Below, one piece after another: positions 17,996 through 30,771 of a stretch of DNA of 64,000 bases. Where the stretch lies: the NCBI RefSeq assembly GCF_000519045.1, contig NZ_KI912532.1, positions 2,905,867-2,969,866 of the forward strand, given 5' to 3'. Under the pieces are notes generated by a model, which was given only the letters and a program-made list of their open reading frames with translations, was not told the origin of the DNA and ran no database searches. How positions within the stretch are numbered: the stretch's first letter is position 1; the number at the start of each line of letters is the position of its first letter. The position numbers were made by a program, and so were the translations under genes. The stretch comes from Dechloromonas agitata is5. Its GTDB lineage: Bacteria > Pseudomonadota > Gammaproteobacteria > Burkholderiales > Rhodocyclaceae.

Positions 17996-19123
17996 GTGAG
18001 CGCCCTGCTATCCCACCCCGATCCCGATGGTCTGCTCGAATACTCGGTGGTCTACACCGACCGCGCACTCAACCATATGTCGCAGCGTTTCCAGGGCGTG
18101 ATGAAGGACATCTCGCGCCTCCTGAAACAGGTCTACAACGCCCAGGCTGCCGTCGTCGTGCCGGGCAGCGGCACCTTCGGCATGGAAGCCGTTGCCCGCC
18201 AGTTCGCCACGGATCAAAAGGTGTTGGTCATCCGCAACGGCTGGTTCAGTTTCCGCTGGACACAGATTTTCGACATGGGACGCATCCCGCAAAGCGTCAC
18301 CGTCCTCAAGGCCCGCCAGATAACGAACGGCGCGCAGGCCCCCTTCGCCCCCTGCCCGATTGACGAAGTCGTCGCCACCATCCGCGCCGAGCGGCCGGCT
18401 GTCGTCTTCGCACCACACGTCGAAACGGCCTCCGGCATGATCCTGCCCGACCACTACATCCAGGCGGTTGGCGCCGCCGTGCGCGAGGTGGGCGGCCTGT
18501 TCGTGCTCGATTGTGTGGCCTCCGGCACCGTCTGGGTCGACATGCTGGCCAATGATGTGGATGTGCTGATCAGCGCTCCGCAAAAAGGCTGGAGCGCCTC
18601 GCCGTGCTGCGCCCTGATCGGCCTCGGCGAGCGTGCCCTGGCCCGGATCGAGCAAACCACCAGCACCAGTTTCGCCTGCGACCTGAAGAAATGGCTGCAG
18701 ATCATGCAGGCCTTCGAAAACGGCGGGCATGCCTACCACGCCACCATGCCGACCGATGCACTGGCGGCCATGCGCGACGTGATGCTGGAAACCGAGGCCT
18801 ACGGCTTCGCCCGGGTTTGCGAAGAACAACGCGAACTCGGCCGGCGCATCCGCCAACTGCTCGAATCGCGCGGTTTCCCGAGCGTGGCGGCAGAAGGCTA
18901 CCAGGCGCCGGGCGTGGTGGTCAGCTACACCACCGACCCGGATATCCAGTCCGGCAAGAAATTCCTCGCTGCCGGGCTGCAAACCGCTGCCGGTGTGCCG
19001 CTGCAGTGCGACGAGGGACCGGATTTCCGCACGTTCCGCATCGGCCTGTTCGGTCTGGAAAAGCTGCACAACCCCGAGCGCACCGTCGCCAACCTGGCCC
19101 AAGCGCTGGATTCGCTGGGCTGA
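17996..19123 (+). CDS. Class V PLP-dependent aminotransferase (alanine/serine-glyoxylate type)
   Basis: 375 residues, fold type I aminotransferase. The PLP-binding lysine lies in SAPQKGWSASPCC, preceded by the cofactor aspartate in LFVLDCVASGTVWVDM; the N-terminal VVVPGSGTFGMEAV loop is typical of alanine-glyoxylate/serine-glyoxylate/phosphoserine-type enzymes. Amino donor and acceptor cannot be decided from the sequence. GTG at 17996 is chosen because GGAGAGAG lies 7-14 bases before it; the ATG at 17980 is in another frame. It is divergent from the regulator-putA-gdh operon and may share its control. Confidence 0.85.
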   Translation: MSALLSHPDPDGLLEYSVVYTDRALNHMSQRFQGVMKDISRLLKQVYNAQAAVVVPGSGTFGMEAVARQFATDQKVLVIRNGWFSFRWTQIFDMGRIPQSVTVLKARQITNGAQAPFAPCPIDEVVATIRAERPAVVFAPHVETASGMILPDHYIQAVGAAVREVGGLFVLDCVASGTVWVDMLANDVDVLISAPQKGWSASPCCALIGLGERALARIEQTTSTSFACDLKKWLQIMQAFENGGHAYHATMPTDALAAMRDVMLETEAYGFARVCEEQRELGRRIRQLLESRGFPSVAAEGYQAPGVVVSYTTDPDIQSGKKFLAAGLQTAAGVPLQCDEGPDFRTFRIGLFGLEKLHNPERTVANLAQALDSLG

Positions 19124-19135
19124 CCCCGGCGCGCT

Positions 19136-21334
19136 TCAGGCGCGGCCTTGCTTCACGAAATCCAGCAAGGCATCTGCCGCGAGGGGCCGGGAAAAGAGGT
19201 AGCCCTGGCCCTCGTCGCAACCGAGTTCGCGTAACGTCTGGCGCTGAGCCTCGGTTTCGATGCCCTCGGCGATCGTCTGCAGGCCCAGTTGCGAGGCCAG
19301 TTGCAGGACCATGCGGGCGATGCCGCTATCCTCGGCGACACATTGCTCGCCGCTGACAAAGGCACGGTCGATCTTGAGCCGGTCGACATCGAGGCGGCGC
19401 AGGATGCTCAGCGAAGAATAACCTGTACCGAAATCATCGATGGCGACAGCCACGCCGACCCGGCGCAAGGCGACCAGCTTTTGCTCGATCAGCGCAAAGT
19501 TCTCGATGGCGACCGATTCGGTCAATTCGATCTCGACCGCAGACGGTGCGACTTGGCAGGAGGCAATGGCCGCCTCCAGTTTTTCGACGAAATCCGGCTC
19601 GCGGAACTGGACATGCGACACGTTGATGGCCATCCGGAAATCGCTGATCCCCTCGCTGTGCAGGCGCGCCAGGAATTGCAGGGCGCTGCGCATGACCCAA
19701 TTCCCCAGCGCGACCATCAGTCCGGACTGTTCGGCCAGCGGAATGAAGCGGTCGGGCGGCACGAACTGCCCTTCTTCCGTCTTCCAGCGCAAAAGGGCCT
19801 CGGCACCGACCACGCGACCGGAGGCGAGGTCGATGAAGGGCTGGTACTGCAGGAACAGGTAGTCGGCCGAAAAGGCCTGACGCAAGCTGTTGAGCAGCCG
19901 CATGCGATCACGCGCCTCGATGGCATGGGCCGGCTCGTAGAACATCGCCTTGCCGCGCCGGAAGCTCTTGGCCTGCTTGAGCGCGACGCCGGTATTCTTC
20001 ATGATCTCGACCGCCCGCTCGGTGTTGCCAACGAGCGAAATCAGGCCGGTGGTGGCCGACAGCCGCAGATCCTGGTCGTTAACGGAGAATGGCTGGGCAA
20101 AGACTTGGGCGACATGCTCCGGCGTCACCTCGTCGGCATTGCCGAGCAGGCCGAAGACGTCGCTGCCGACCCGGGCCACGGCAACCGATAGCGGGAACGC
20201 AGCGCGCAGGCGCTTGGCCACGGCCTCCAGCACCTGATCCCCAAACGCCTGGTCGAGAATGCTGTTGATATCCGAAAAGCCGTCGATGTCGACCAGCGCG
20301 ACGCGGTCAGCGGAGGCCGGCCGGCACTCGATCAGACCGATGAAGCTGTTGCGGTTGGGCAGGCGAACGAGCAAATCCTCGAAAGCCAGGTCATAGACCT
20401 TTTGATAGAGCTGGACGTTTTCGAAGCCCACCGCAATATTGCTGCAGAAGACCTCAAGCAGCTTGCGATCGACATCGCTCAGGGGGTGATAGATATCGAC
20501 GAAGGCGGCCAGGGCGTGGTTGCCCGAGGTCGAGAAATACAGGCAGGTCGATTTTTCGAAGGTGTGCTGTCGCTTGCCCAGCGCATCCTCCAGCACCTGC
20601 CGGACCCGATCGTCCGGAATGCTGTCGAGCGACTGGCCGATCCATGCCGAGTAACGCCCGGCCGCGGCGAGGACATAAGGCGAAACCCCCGCCACACTGG
20701 CGGCAGCGCAGACCAGTCCCTCCTCGCCGATGCCGAGCAAGGCGCACAACTGGGTGACGACACCCTCGGCAAAGCGGCGCAAACCTCTCGGCCTGCTCAA
20801 TTCCATCGTCGCGTTGACGATCATTTCCAGCCCCCGCCGGTTGGCCTCCAGCTGGTGGATCTGCCAGTACGAGCGAATGGCGACCGTGATGCTGGTGTAG
20901 AGCCGGACGCGGGTGAGTTCGGACTTGGTTTTGTAGTCGTTGATGTCGTAGAGGCGGATCGTCTCGATTTCCGGCGCGTAGCCGGGCTGGCCGGTGCGCA
21001 GGATGATGCGCGTGGCCCGATTGCCCAGTTCGTCGCGCAGAAAACGCACCAGCCGCAGCCCGGCATCCTCGGTTTCCATCACCACGTCGAGCAGCACGAC
21101 GGCGATGTCGTCTTCCTGGCGCAACAGCGTCTCGGCTTCGGCCGCCGACCGGGCATGCAGGAAGCTCAGGCTGCGCCCCTCGATGATCACATCGCGCAGG
21201 GCAAGCAGCGTCACCTCATGGACATCGGGTTCGTCATCGACGATCAGGATGCGCCAGGAAGCAGCAGCCGCATCTCCAGGGCGCTCCGCTTCATCGACAA
21301 AGACGAGAGGTTCGTCGCGGTCTTCCAGAATCAT
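19136..21334 (-). CDS. Response regulator with DUF3369, degenerate GGDEF and EAL domains
   Basis: 732 residues. The N-terminal receiver has the acidic pair VDDEPD and phospho-acceptor Asp near 83 (VVLLDVVMETEDAG). A DUF3369-type sensor region follows (residues ~160-320). The GGDEF domain is degenerate: VGSDVF replaces GGDEF, so it should not make c-di-GMP. The EAL domain keeps GAEALLRW, ELTESVAIE, IDDFGTGYSSL and EGIETEAQ, so c-di-GMP phosphodiesterase activity is expected. Its ATG overlaps the stop of the upstream kinase (TAATG). It is the likely output of that kinase. Confidence 0.93.
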   Translation of the reverse strand: MILEDRDEPLVFVDEAERPGDAAAASWRILIVDDEPDVHEVTLLALRDVIIEGRSLSFLHARSAAEAETLLRQEDDIAVVLLDVVMETEDAGLRLVRFLRDELGNRATRIILRTGQPGYAPEIETIRLYDINDYKTKSELTRVRLYTSITVAIRSYWQIHQLEANRRGLEMIVNATMELSRPRGLRRFAEGVVTQLCALLGIGEEGLVCAAASVAGVSPYVLAAAGRYSAWIGQSLDSIPDDRVRQVLEDALGKRQHTFEKSTCLYFSTSGNHALAAFVDIYHPLSDVDRKLLEVFCSNIAVGFENVQLYQKVYDLAFEDLLVRLPNRNSFIGLIECRPASADRVALVDIDGFSDINSILDQAFGDQVLEAVAKRLRAAFPLSVAVARVGSDVFGLLGNADEVTPEHVAQVFAQPFSVNDQDLRLSATTGLISLVGNTERAVEIMKNTGVALKQAKSFRRGKAMFYEPAHAIEARDRMRLLNSLRQAFSADYLFLQYQPFIDLASGRVVGAEALLRWKTEEGQFVPPDRFIPLAEQSGLMVALGNWVMRSALQFLARLHSEGISDFRMAINVSHVQFREPDFVEKLEAAIASCQVAPSAVEIELTESVAIENFALIEQKLVALRRVGVAVAIDDFGTGYSSLSILRRLDVDRLKIDRAFVSGEQCVAEDSGIARMVLQLASQLGLQTIAEGIETEAQRQTLRELGCDEGQGYLFSRPLAADALLDFVKQGRA

Positions 21335-24300
21335 TACATCTCCCTGTTCTGCTCACTGGCCGTCGAAACCGCTAGCTCGCCATTCGGCTGCGGCGCCACC
21401 TGCGGCAAACGCACAATGAATCTTGCACCCTGTCCGGGGGTGCTGTCGACATCGATCCGCCCGCCGAGCAGATCGACCACCAGGCTGAACACGACGTGCA
21501 GGCCGAGCCCCGACCCACCCTGGCCGAGCCGGGTGGTGAAGAAAGGATCGAAGATGCGCTTCCGGTGCTCCGCCGAAATACCGCAGCCATCGTCGGCCAC
21601 GCTGAGGACGATCCAGCCCGGCTCGGCGGTCTCGGCCCTGATCAAGACCTGGCCGCTGTCACGCCCGTCGAAGGCATGGATCAGCGCATTGTTGATCAGG
21701 TTCATCAGGATCTGCCCAAGCGGCCCCGGGTAACTGTCGAGCACCAGGCCGGCCGGTACCTCGTCAATGATGCGGAAGGGGGTGCGGCGAATGCTGGGCG
21801 CCATTGCCAGCATGATTTCACGCACCACGTCCTGCAGGTCGAAGGGGCGCCGCTGATAGCTCGACTGATCGACCGCCAGTTGCTTGAAGCTGCCGATCAA
21901 TTCCGCCGCCCGGTACAGGTTGCGCTCGACGATCTGCCCCGCTTCGCCCACCACGCCCACGAAGCGGTCGAGCGCGCTGCGCGTCAGGCCGCTCGCCACC
22001 TTCTCGGAAAAACGCCGCTGCTCGTCGAGCAAGGTGCTGGATACGGTGACCGCATTGCCGATCGGCGTGTTCAGTTCATGCGCAATGCCCGCCACCAGGG
22101 CACCCAGCGAGGCGAGCTTCTCCGCCCGCAGCAGTTCGTCCTGGGCTCGCTGCAGGTTGCCGAGCGTGGCCTCCAGTTCCGTGTTGGCCTGCGCCAGTTC
22201 GCGAGTACGCAACACTACCCTGGCTTCAAGCGTCGCATTCAGATCACGGATCTCGGCTTCGGCCTTCTTGCGCTCGGTGATGTCGCGCACCACACCAATG
22301 ATCAGCGCCCGACCTGATTCCTCGAAAGCACTGAGCGAAACCTCGGCATCGAAGAGGCTGCCGTCGCCCCGCGTATGCACCCACTCGAAACGCTGAGGCT
22401 CGCCGGCAATCGCCGCACCCACACGGTCCATCGCCAATTCGCGCGACGATGCACCGTTGGGCTGGGTCGGCGGCGAAAAGGCATCCGGCAACTGCCCGAT
22501 GAAGCGCTCGCGCGTACTCCCGAACATGCGCAGCGTCGCCTCATTGCAATCGGATATCTTCCCCTCATCGAACAAAAACATCGCGTCGTTGGCATGGCTG
22601 ACCATGAAGCTGAAGCGGCGCAGCTTGCGTTCGGCCTCCTGGCGCGCCAGCTCGGTCTGTCGCTGGAGCGTGATGTCTTCCTGCAGCATGAGCAGCAGAT
22701 CCCGGCCTTCGACCTGCACCCGCCGGGCGCCGACGCGGCAGATCAGGCGGCTGCCATCGCCGCGCACGAACTCGGCCTCGTAATCGGCGACCTGGCCTTC
22801 CCGCTCGATCAGGCCGACGACCTGCCGGCGATCTTCTTCATTCACCCAGAAATCGATCTGCCGGCCGTTGCGCCCGAGAATTTCCGGCAACGTGCGCTGG
22901 AACTGCCGCAACCAGGCCTGGTTGGCATCGACCACCGTATAGTCGTGCGCCATATCGGAAACCAGCATGGCGACTGGCGAGGCGTTGAAAATGGCGTGCC
23001 GGGTTTCCTCGCTGGCCCGCAGTTCGGCTTCGGCCCGGCGGCTGTCGGTCACATCGACATAGGCGACGATCATCGCCTTGCCCTCGCCGGTCTCGATCCG
23101 GTCGGCATACAGGATGTGCTGGCGCAAGGCGCCATCCTTGCGCCGCAGTACCACCTGAAAGGCATGTGCATGGCCGGTATCCAGCACGCCCTGGATCATT
23201 TGGCGGCGTTCATCCGGATTGACCCAGATGCCCAGCACGTCGCCGCCCCGCCCCTCGGCCTCCTCCGGCAGGAAGCCGAATGCCGCATACCAGGCATCGT
23301 TCCAGTGCGTGTGGCCGTACTGGTCGCGCTCGGGGATGAAGGACATCGGCACCGGCGCCAGCTGGAAAAGGGCGGCGAAATTCGCTTCGCCCTGGCGAAT
23401 ACGCGTCTCGGCCAGCTTGAGCTGCGTCACATCAACCGAGACGATCAGTGCTGCCGGTACACCGTCGAAGTCGATCAGGCGGCTGGAATACATGCTCCAG
23501 CGATCCTCGCCCTGCGCTGTCCGCAAATGGATCAGCTCGCGTTCCAGGCTGCCTTTCTCCAACAAGGTCTCGCGGTGTGCCATCACATCATTATTGTCGG
23601 CCAGCACACCGAGCGCCTGGCCGGTATGCCCGATCACCTCGGCCCGCGACCGTCCAATCTTGTTCAGGAAGACGTCGTTGGTGTCCACGATAACGCCATC
23701 GGTTAGGCGCGTGACGATGACCGACTCCGGGAAAGCCTCGAAAATCGTGCGCAGCCGTGATTCCGAGGCGGAAAGGTCAGCCACCAGGCGATTATAGGAG
23801 GCGGCCATGGCGGCAAATTCACCACTTCCCCGTACGGCCACCGGGGTCGGCACGGCACCGTCCCGCATGGCCTCCTGAACCCTGGCCAGGGCCTGCAGGG
23901 GGCGCAACACCAGGCGCTGCATCATCGCCACCAGCAACAAGGCAGCCAGCACGACGAAAAACAGCTGCGCCCAGCCGAGATACTTGGCCTCCCGGTAGGC
24001 GGCGAGCAGATCGGCCTCCGGCTGGACGTAGGCGAGCAACCAGTCTGTGCTGCTCATGCGCGAGGCGTAATAGCGATATTGCTCGCCGTGCACGGTATAG
24101 AGGCCAGCGACCACGCCAGCAGGCGTCGCCTTGCCTTGCAGCGCCGCGAGCAGTGCGGCCGGATGGGCCGCCTGTTGCCCATTGAGCAGATGGTCGCCCG
24201 AGGCGGGCTGCGCAAAGCCATCGACCAGCACCTGCTCACTCCCGTCGAGGAGAATGAGGCGGGCGTTGTTGCCGGGCAGACGAACCAGCAAAGGCCCCAG

Positions 24301-24843
24301 CATTTGATCCAGATGGAAGGTGGCCAGCACGACGCCGGCCGCCTGCCCCGCCAGCGGCGTGCCCATGATGACCAGTGGCCGGCCGCCATCCATCACGACA
24401 CGGGGCATGGCGAGTGCCGGCGCCCCCCGTTCACGATAGTCGCGGTAGGCGTCCCGGATGTACGCCGGGGTGCTCTCTGACCCGCCTGCGGCGATGATGC
24501 GACCATCCAGCATGAACAGGTAAATGGCCTCGACATCCTGCAGGTTGGCCTTCCAGGTATCGAGGTCGGCCTGGACATCGAGCGGTTTTGCATGCGCCAG
24601 GGTCCGCGATGCAGCCAGCAGACGCAGGCTGCCCAGCGGCTGCCGCAACGCCTGGCCGAACACGTCGTCACGCCGGGCAAGAATACCCGTCGCGTCGCTG
24701 CTCAGGCGATCGTCGATCGACTGGTACCAGCGGCGCATGGTGTCGGTAACCGCCAACAGCGCAACGATGACCAGCAGAATCAGAACCAGCAGGATGCGGC
24801 TATGGACCTTGATGATGTGTCTCCACGCCCGCCAGTTGGTCAA
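21334..24843 (-). CDS. Multi-PAS sensor histidine kinase with periplasmic sensor domain
   Basis: 1169 residues. A transmembrane helix (ILLVLILLVIVALLAV) is followed by a ~240-residue periplasmic Cache-like region, a second helix (LFFVVLAALLLVAMM), HAMP and at least four PAS/PAC units. A coiled coil leads to the kinase core with phospho-acceptor His near 922 (AGIAHELNTPIGN) and HATPase motifs (NLINNALIHAF, DDGCGIS, GQGGSGLGLHVV). This H-box is the HisKA type without a receiver; the coupled REC-EAL protein supplies one. The start is TTG at 24843 and no good ribosome site is seen, so the N-terminus is tentative. The ligand is unknown. Confidence 0.9.
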   Translation of the reverse strand: MTNWRAWRHIIKVHSRILLVLILLVIVALLAVTDTMRRWYQSIDDRLSSDATGILARRDDVFGQALRQPLGSLRLLAASRTLAHAKPLDVQADLDTWKANLQDVEAIYLFMLDGRIIAAGGSESTPAYIRDAYRDYRERGAPALAMPRVVMDGGRPLVIMGTPLAGQAAGVVLATFHLDQMLGPLLVRLPGNNARLILLDGSEQVLVDGFAQPASGDHLLNGQQAAHPAALLAALQGKATPAGVVAGLYTVHGEQYRYYASRMSSTDWLLAYVQPEADLLAAYREAKYLGWAQLFFVVLAALLLVAMMQRLVLRPLQALARVQEAMRDGAVPTPVAVRGSGEFAAMAASYNRLVADLSASESRLRTIFEAFPESVIVTRLTDGVIVDTNDVFLNKIGRSRAEVIGHTGQALGVLADNNDVMAHRETLLEKGSLERELIHLRTAQGEDRWSMYSSRLIDFDGVPAALIVSVDVTQLKLAETRIRQGEANFAALFQLAPVPMSFIPERDQYGHTHWNDAWYAAFGFLPEEAEGRGGDVLGIWVNPDERRQMIQGVLDTGHAHAFQVVLRRKDGALRQHILYADRIETGEGKAMIVAYVDVTDSRRAEAELRASEETRHAIFNASPVAMLVSDMAHDYTVVDANQAWLRQFQRTLPEILGRNGRQIDFWVNEEDRRQVVGLIEREGQVADYEAEFVRGDGSRLICRVGARRVQVEGRDLLLMLQEDITLQRQTELARQEAERKLRRFSFMVSHANDAMFLFDEGKISDCNEATLRMFGSTRERFIGQLPDAFSPPTQPNGASSRELAMDRVGAAIAGEPQRFEWVHTRGDGSLFDAEVSLSAFEESGRALIIGVVRDITERKKAEAEIRDLNATLEARVVLRTRELAQANTELEATLGNLQRAQDELLRAEKLASLGALVAGIAHELNTPIGNAVTVSSTLLDEQRRFSEKVASGLTRSALDRFVGVVGEAGQIVERNLYRAAELIGSFKQLAVDQSSYQRRPFDLQDVVREIMLAMAPSIRRTPFRIIDEVPAGLVLDSYPGPLGQILMNLINNALIHAFDGRDSGQVLIRAETAEPGWIVLSVADDGCGISAEHRKRIFDPFFTTRLGQGGSGLGLHVVFSLVVDLLGGRIDVDSTPGQGARFIVRLPQVAPQPNGELAVSTASEQNREM

Positions 24844-25074
24844 GCAGGCATTATTTTTGACATTTATTTGCCAAATGTACTACCAACTATCAGCAGCTTC
24901 AACTGGAATCCATTCCCCAAACAACGGAATAAATCGGCCTCCCAGCCCTCGCGCCAACCCGCGCCGAAGGCTGAGGGCGGCGATCTCAGGGCACGGCATC
25001 TGCCGGAGAGCGACGCCGAGTCACGACAGGGCGCCTGTGGAAGGAGCCGAACAATCAGGCGACGACCGCCAGGC

Positions 25075-25851
25075 TCATTTCGGAAGCCATTTCCTTTCCC
25101 CGGCCGTGATCGGAAAAGGCAGCCAGTTCTCCGGCGGTGGCAGCGGACAGGTGGCAAACGGCGTGAAGGCGCAGGGCGGATTGTAGGCACGATTGAAATC
25201 GAGCCTGATTTTGCGGCCAGTCGGCACTGGCACCTTGAGGAACCGCCCGGCGCCGTATGTCTCGCGACCACTGGTCCGATCACGAAAAACGAAGAAGACC
25301 TCATTGTCGCTGACCGCCATCGGCAACAAGCTGGCGGGTTCGCCTCCGACGTTGAATACCGCACGATGCCCAACCTCAACCTGTTTCAGGTCTCCGCTGA
25401 CATTGGGAACCTCCATGCTGAGCGGCGGCGACAGCGTCTCCCAATCGGCTTCGATGACCCATTGCGGGTCGTCGTCGAAATAGGCCAGACCGCTGAACGG
25501 TTGCTTCGCTGCCCAGGCCCGATCGCGCAAACGGGCAGCCAGCCGCCCCTCCCGGTCGACAACGAAGAACGACCAGTCGCCGAAATCGACCACGCTGGGG
25601 GCACCGTTCAAGTCTGTTTGCAGGCTTTGCTCCGGCCCGTCGACCGGCTGCCAGAGCAACAACCCAGACTGCCAGAGCAGATCGCCGAGATGCGCCGGGC
25701 CCTCTGGCAGGCAAACCAGGCAATCGTCACCGCAACCGACCCGATTCACGCCAGGTTGCAACCAGAACAAACCGGCCATGCCCAACCAACTGTCCGGAGC
25801 GCTCAATTCGGCATGGCGCCGAGCCTGCCATTCCTTCTGTTCTTCCCGCAT
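25075..25851 (-). CDS. DUF1684 family protein
   Basis: 258 residues, cytoplasmic, no signal peptide. The C-terminal FNRAYNPPCAFTPFATCPLP is the hallmark of DUF1684, and the N-terminus (WQARRHAELSAPDSWLGMAGL) also fits. Members are widespread and uncharacterised. No operon partner is evident: the kinase gene lies 230 bases downstream on the same strand and a small secreted protein gene diverges upstream. Confidence 0.83.
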   Translation of the reverse strand: MREEQKEWQARRHAELSAPDSWLGMAGLFWLQPGVNRVGCGDDCLVCLPEGPAHLGDLLWQSGLLLWQPVDGPEQSLQTDLNGAPSVVDFGDWSFFVVDREGRLAARLRDRAWAAKQPFSGLAYFDDDPQWVIEADWETLSPPLSMEVPNVSGDLKQVEVGHRAVFNVGGEPASLLPMAVSDNEVFFVFRDRTSGRETYGAGRFLKVPVPTGRKIRLDFNRAYNPPCAFTPFATCPLPPPENWLPFPITAGERKWLPK

Positions 25852-25948
25852 GATTCGTCATCCTGTCCGCGAAATGGTTATCATGGTTCTACACGAGTGT
25901 CAGGCGGTTTCCTTCGCTTGTTCATTCACACTGATGAGGATAGTGCCC

Positions 25949-26248
25949 ATGAAAAAAATCTTGATTACCGCCTTGTTCGGCACCCTGCCCTGGTTCGCCA
26001 GCGCCGCCGACATCAATGTCAATCTCGGTAGCGTACGCGTTGACGCGCCCGGTGTCAGCGTCACCTTCGGCACCCGCAATGATCGCGGCTACTACTGGGA
26101 TGGTTACGACTGGCGCGACCCGGGCTACTGGAAGCAGCACAACGGTCCGCGAGGCGAAAAATACTATACCGGTCGCGGTAACAAAGGCGTGCCGCACCAG
26201 GATGGCGGCCATTGTCCGCCGGGCCAGGCCAAGAAGGGCCGCTGCTGA
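25949..26248 (+). CDS. Small secreted DUF2502/YpeC-like protein
   Basis: 99 residues. The signal peptide is MKKILITALFGTLPWFASAA, followed by a mature part with repeated aromatic-rich stretches (GYYWDGYDWRDPGYWK) and a Cys-containing basic tail (GGHCPPGQAKKGRC). This resembles the DUF2502 family of periplasmic proteins of unknown function. The ATG at 25949 is chosen for the signal peptide. A strong terminator follows. Confidence 0.75.
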   Translation: MKKILITALFGTLPWFASAADINVNLGSVRVDAPGVSVTFGTRNDRGYYWDGYDWRDPGYWKQHNGPRGEKYYTGRGNKGVPHQDGGHCPPGQAKKGRC

Positions 26249-26270
26249 TTCCGCTCCCCCACAAATAAAA

Positions 26271-26300
26271 AGGGCGATGCCACCTGGCATCGCCCTTCTT
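26271..26300. terminator. Bidirectional intrinsic terminator
   Basis: AGGGCGATGCCA-CC-TGGCATCGCCCT, a perfect 12-bp stem with T-rich flank on the plus strand (TCTTGTTT) and a T-run on the minus strand (TTTTTATTTG). It serves the convergent DUF2502-like gene and clpB. Confidence 0.9.
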
Positions 26301-26319
26301 GTTTCAGCCTGCTCGCTGA

Positions 26320-28902
<2,583 letters not shown>

Positions 28903-28938
28903 CGCTGCTCTCCCTCTGCGAAATGTCGGATGCACCCT

Positions 28939-28966
28939 ACATGAGGACGTAAATTCCATTTTCAAC
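28939..28966 (-). promoter_or_regulatory. Sigma-32 heat-shock promoter of clpB
   Basis: On the minus strand GTTGAAA (28966-28960), a 13-base spacer and CCTCATGT (28946-28939) closely match the sigma-32 consensus CTTGAAA-N13-CCCCATNT. The leader to the ATG would be about 30 bases. Confidence 0.8.
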
Positions 28967-29087
28967 ACCTCACGCAGGGGCTTTTCTCAGGGAGTTGTTT
29001 TCGACGCATGCGATGACGTGATACATTCCCTGCAAAACAAAAACAAATTTGTTATTTCTGCTATAAAAGTCAGTAGAGGAAAAACCC

Positions 29088-30722
29088 ATGTCAAACTCGG
29101 GATTGACACTGCGTGGCAAGCTCTTCGCCATGACGGCTGCCACCGTCATCGCGTTGGCCGCACTTTTTGTCGTGCTGCTCCTCAACAGCAAGAGCCAGAT
29201 GCTGGAAGACCGCCAGGCCAAGGTACGTAACCTCGTTGAGGTAGCCCATGCCACCGTGGCGCATTTCGAGAAGGCAGCCCGCGACGGCCAGATGCCGGTC
29301 GAGGAAGCCCAGCAGAAAGCCGCTGCCGCGATTCGCAGCATGCGCTACGACACGGTCGAATATTTCTGGATCAACAACCTGCAGGACCTGATGGTCATGC
29401 ACCCGATCAAGCCGGACCTCGAGGGTAAGAAACTCGACCAACTGAAGGACAAGAACGGCAAGCAGCTGTTCCTCGAATTCAACCGGGTGGTCAAGGCTCA
29501 GGGTGCCGGATTCGTCGACTACCTGTGGCCGAAACCGGGTTCCGAGGAAGGCGTGCCGAAAATTTCCTATGTCATGGGCTTCGCGCCGTGGGGCTGGGTG
29601 ATCGGCTCGGGCATCTACATTGACGATGTCGAAGCCAAGTTCCGCGCCGATGCCGTCAAGCTGCTGCTCTGGGGCCTGGGGATCGGTGGTTTCATCGCCA
29701 TTTCCCTGCTCCTCCTGTCGCGTAACATCATCCGCACGCTGGGCGGTGACCCGAGCCTCGCCTCGGCCATTACCCGCCGGATCGCCAGCGGCGACCTGGC
29801 AACACCGGTCGACTGCCCGGCGGACGACAAGGACAGCCTGCTGGCCAATATCCGCACCATGCAGGAAACGCTGCGCAGCATCATCGCGACCATCGTCAAC
29901 AATGCCGAGCAGGTGGCCAGCGCCGCCGACCAGTTGCTGCACGCCTCGGAGGAAGTCTCGCAACGCGCCAGCCAGCAGAGCGATGCCGCCTCATCGATGG
30001 CCGCCTCGGTCGAGGAAATGGCCGTCAGCATCGATCAGGTCAAGGAAAACGCCACCGAGGCGCATGGCATTTCGCAGGACTCCGGGCAAATTTCCGAGGA
30101 AGGAGCGGCCGTCATCCACGGCGCCGCCAACGAAATGCGCAATATTTCCCAGGCCGTGCAGTCCTCTTCCGAAATCGTCGAGGAACTCGGCCGCCAGTCG
30201 GATCGCATCACCACCATCGTCAATACCATCAAGGAAATCGCCGACCAGACCAACCTACTGGCTCTCAACGCCGCCATCGAGGCGGCCCGGGCCGGTGAGC
30301 AAGGGCGCGGTTTCGCCGTCGTCGCCGACGAAGTGCGCAAGCTGGCCGAACGGACCAGCCTGTCCACCACCGAGATCACCGACATGGTGTCCAAAATCCA
30401 GATTGGCACGCGCAATGCTGTCAACAGCATGCAGGCGGGGGTCGAACAGGTCAGCAAGGGCGTCGAGCTGGCCAATCAGGCGGGCGATTCGATCAACCGC
30501 ATTCGCGATGGCGCACTGCGCGTTACCGTCGTGGTCAATGGCATTTCCGACTCGATCGCCGAGCAGAGCATCGCCAGCAACGAAATCGCCCAACAGCTGG
30601 AAACCATCGCCCAAATGTCGGAAGAAAGCGCCGTCGCCGTCCGCCACACCGCCGATGCCGCCCGCCACCTGCAGTCGCTATCCGCCTCGCTGCATCAGGC
30701 TGTCGCGCAATTCCGGACCTGA
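29088..30722 (+). CDS. Methyl-accepting chemotaxis protein with Cache sensor domain
   Basis: 544 residues. The first membrane helix is residues ~12-32 ([19 protein letters not shown]). A periplasmic single Cache domain follows ([30 protein letters not shown]), then the second helix ([19 protein letters not shown]) and HAMP. The cytoplasmic coiled coil has the conserved tip [20 protein letters not shown]. The Cache sequence resembles those sensing small organic acids, but the ligand is not readable. AGAGGAAA precedes the ATG. Transcribed alone, with a terminator downstream. Confidence 0.95.
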   Translation: MSNSGLTLRGKLFAMTAATVIALAALFVVLLLNSKSQMLEDRQAKVRNLVEVAHATVAHFEKAARDGQMPVEEAQQKAAAAIRSMRYDTVEYFWINNLQDLMVMHPIKPDLEGKKLDQLKDKNGKQLFLEFNRVVKAQGAGFVDYLWPKPGSEEGVPKISYVMGFAPWGWVIGSGIYIDDVEAKFRADAVKLLLWGLGIGGFIAISLLLLSRNIIRTLGGDPSLASAITRRIASGDLATPVDCPADDKDSLLANIRTMQETLRSIIATIVNNAEQVASAADQLLHASEEVSQRASQQSDAASSMAASVEEMAVSIDQVKENATEAHGISQDSGQISEEGAAVIHGAANEMRNISQAVQSSSEIVEELGRQSDRITTIVNTIKEIADQTNLLALNAAIEAARAGEQGRGFAVVADEVRKLAERTSLSTTEITDMVSKIQIGTRNAVNSMQAGVEQVSKGVELANQAGDSINRIRDGALRVTVVVNGISDSIAEQSIASNEIAQQLETIAQMSEESAVAVRHTADAARHLQSLSASLHQAVAQFRT

Positions 30723-30746
30723 TCCCGACCGCACCGGAAACAACAA

Positions 30747-30769
30747 GGGGAGCCGAGGCTCCCCTTTTT
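30747..30769 (+). terminator. Intrinsic terminator after the chemoreceptor gene
   Basis: GGGGAGCC-GA-GGCTCCCC followed by T5: an 8-bp stem. It lies between the convergent chemoreceptor and moaE genes. Confidence 0.88.
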
Positions 30770-30771
30770 CA

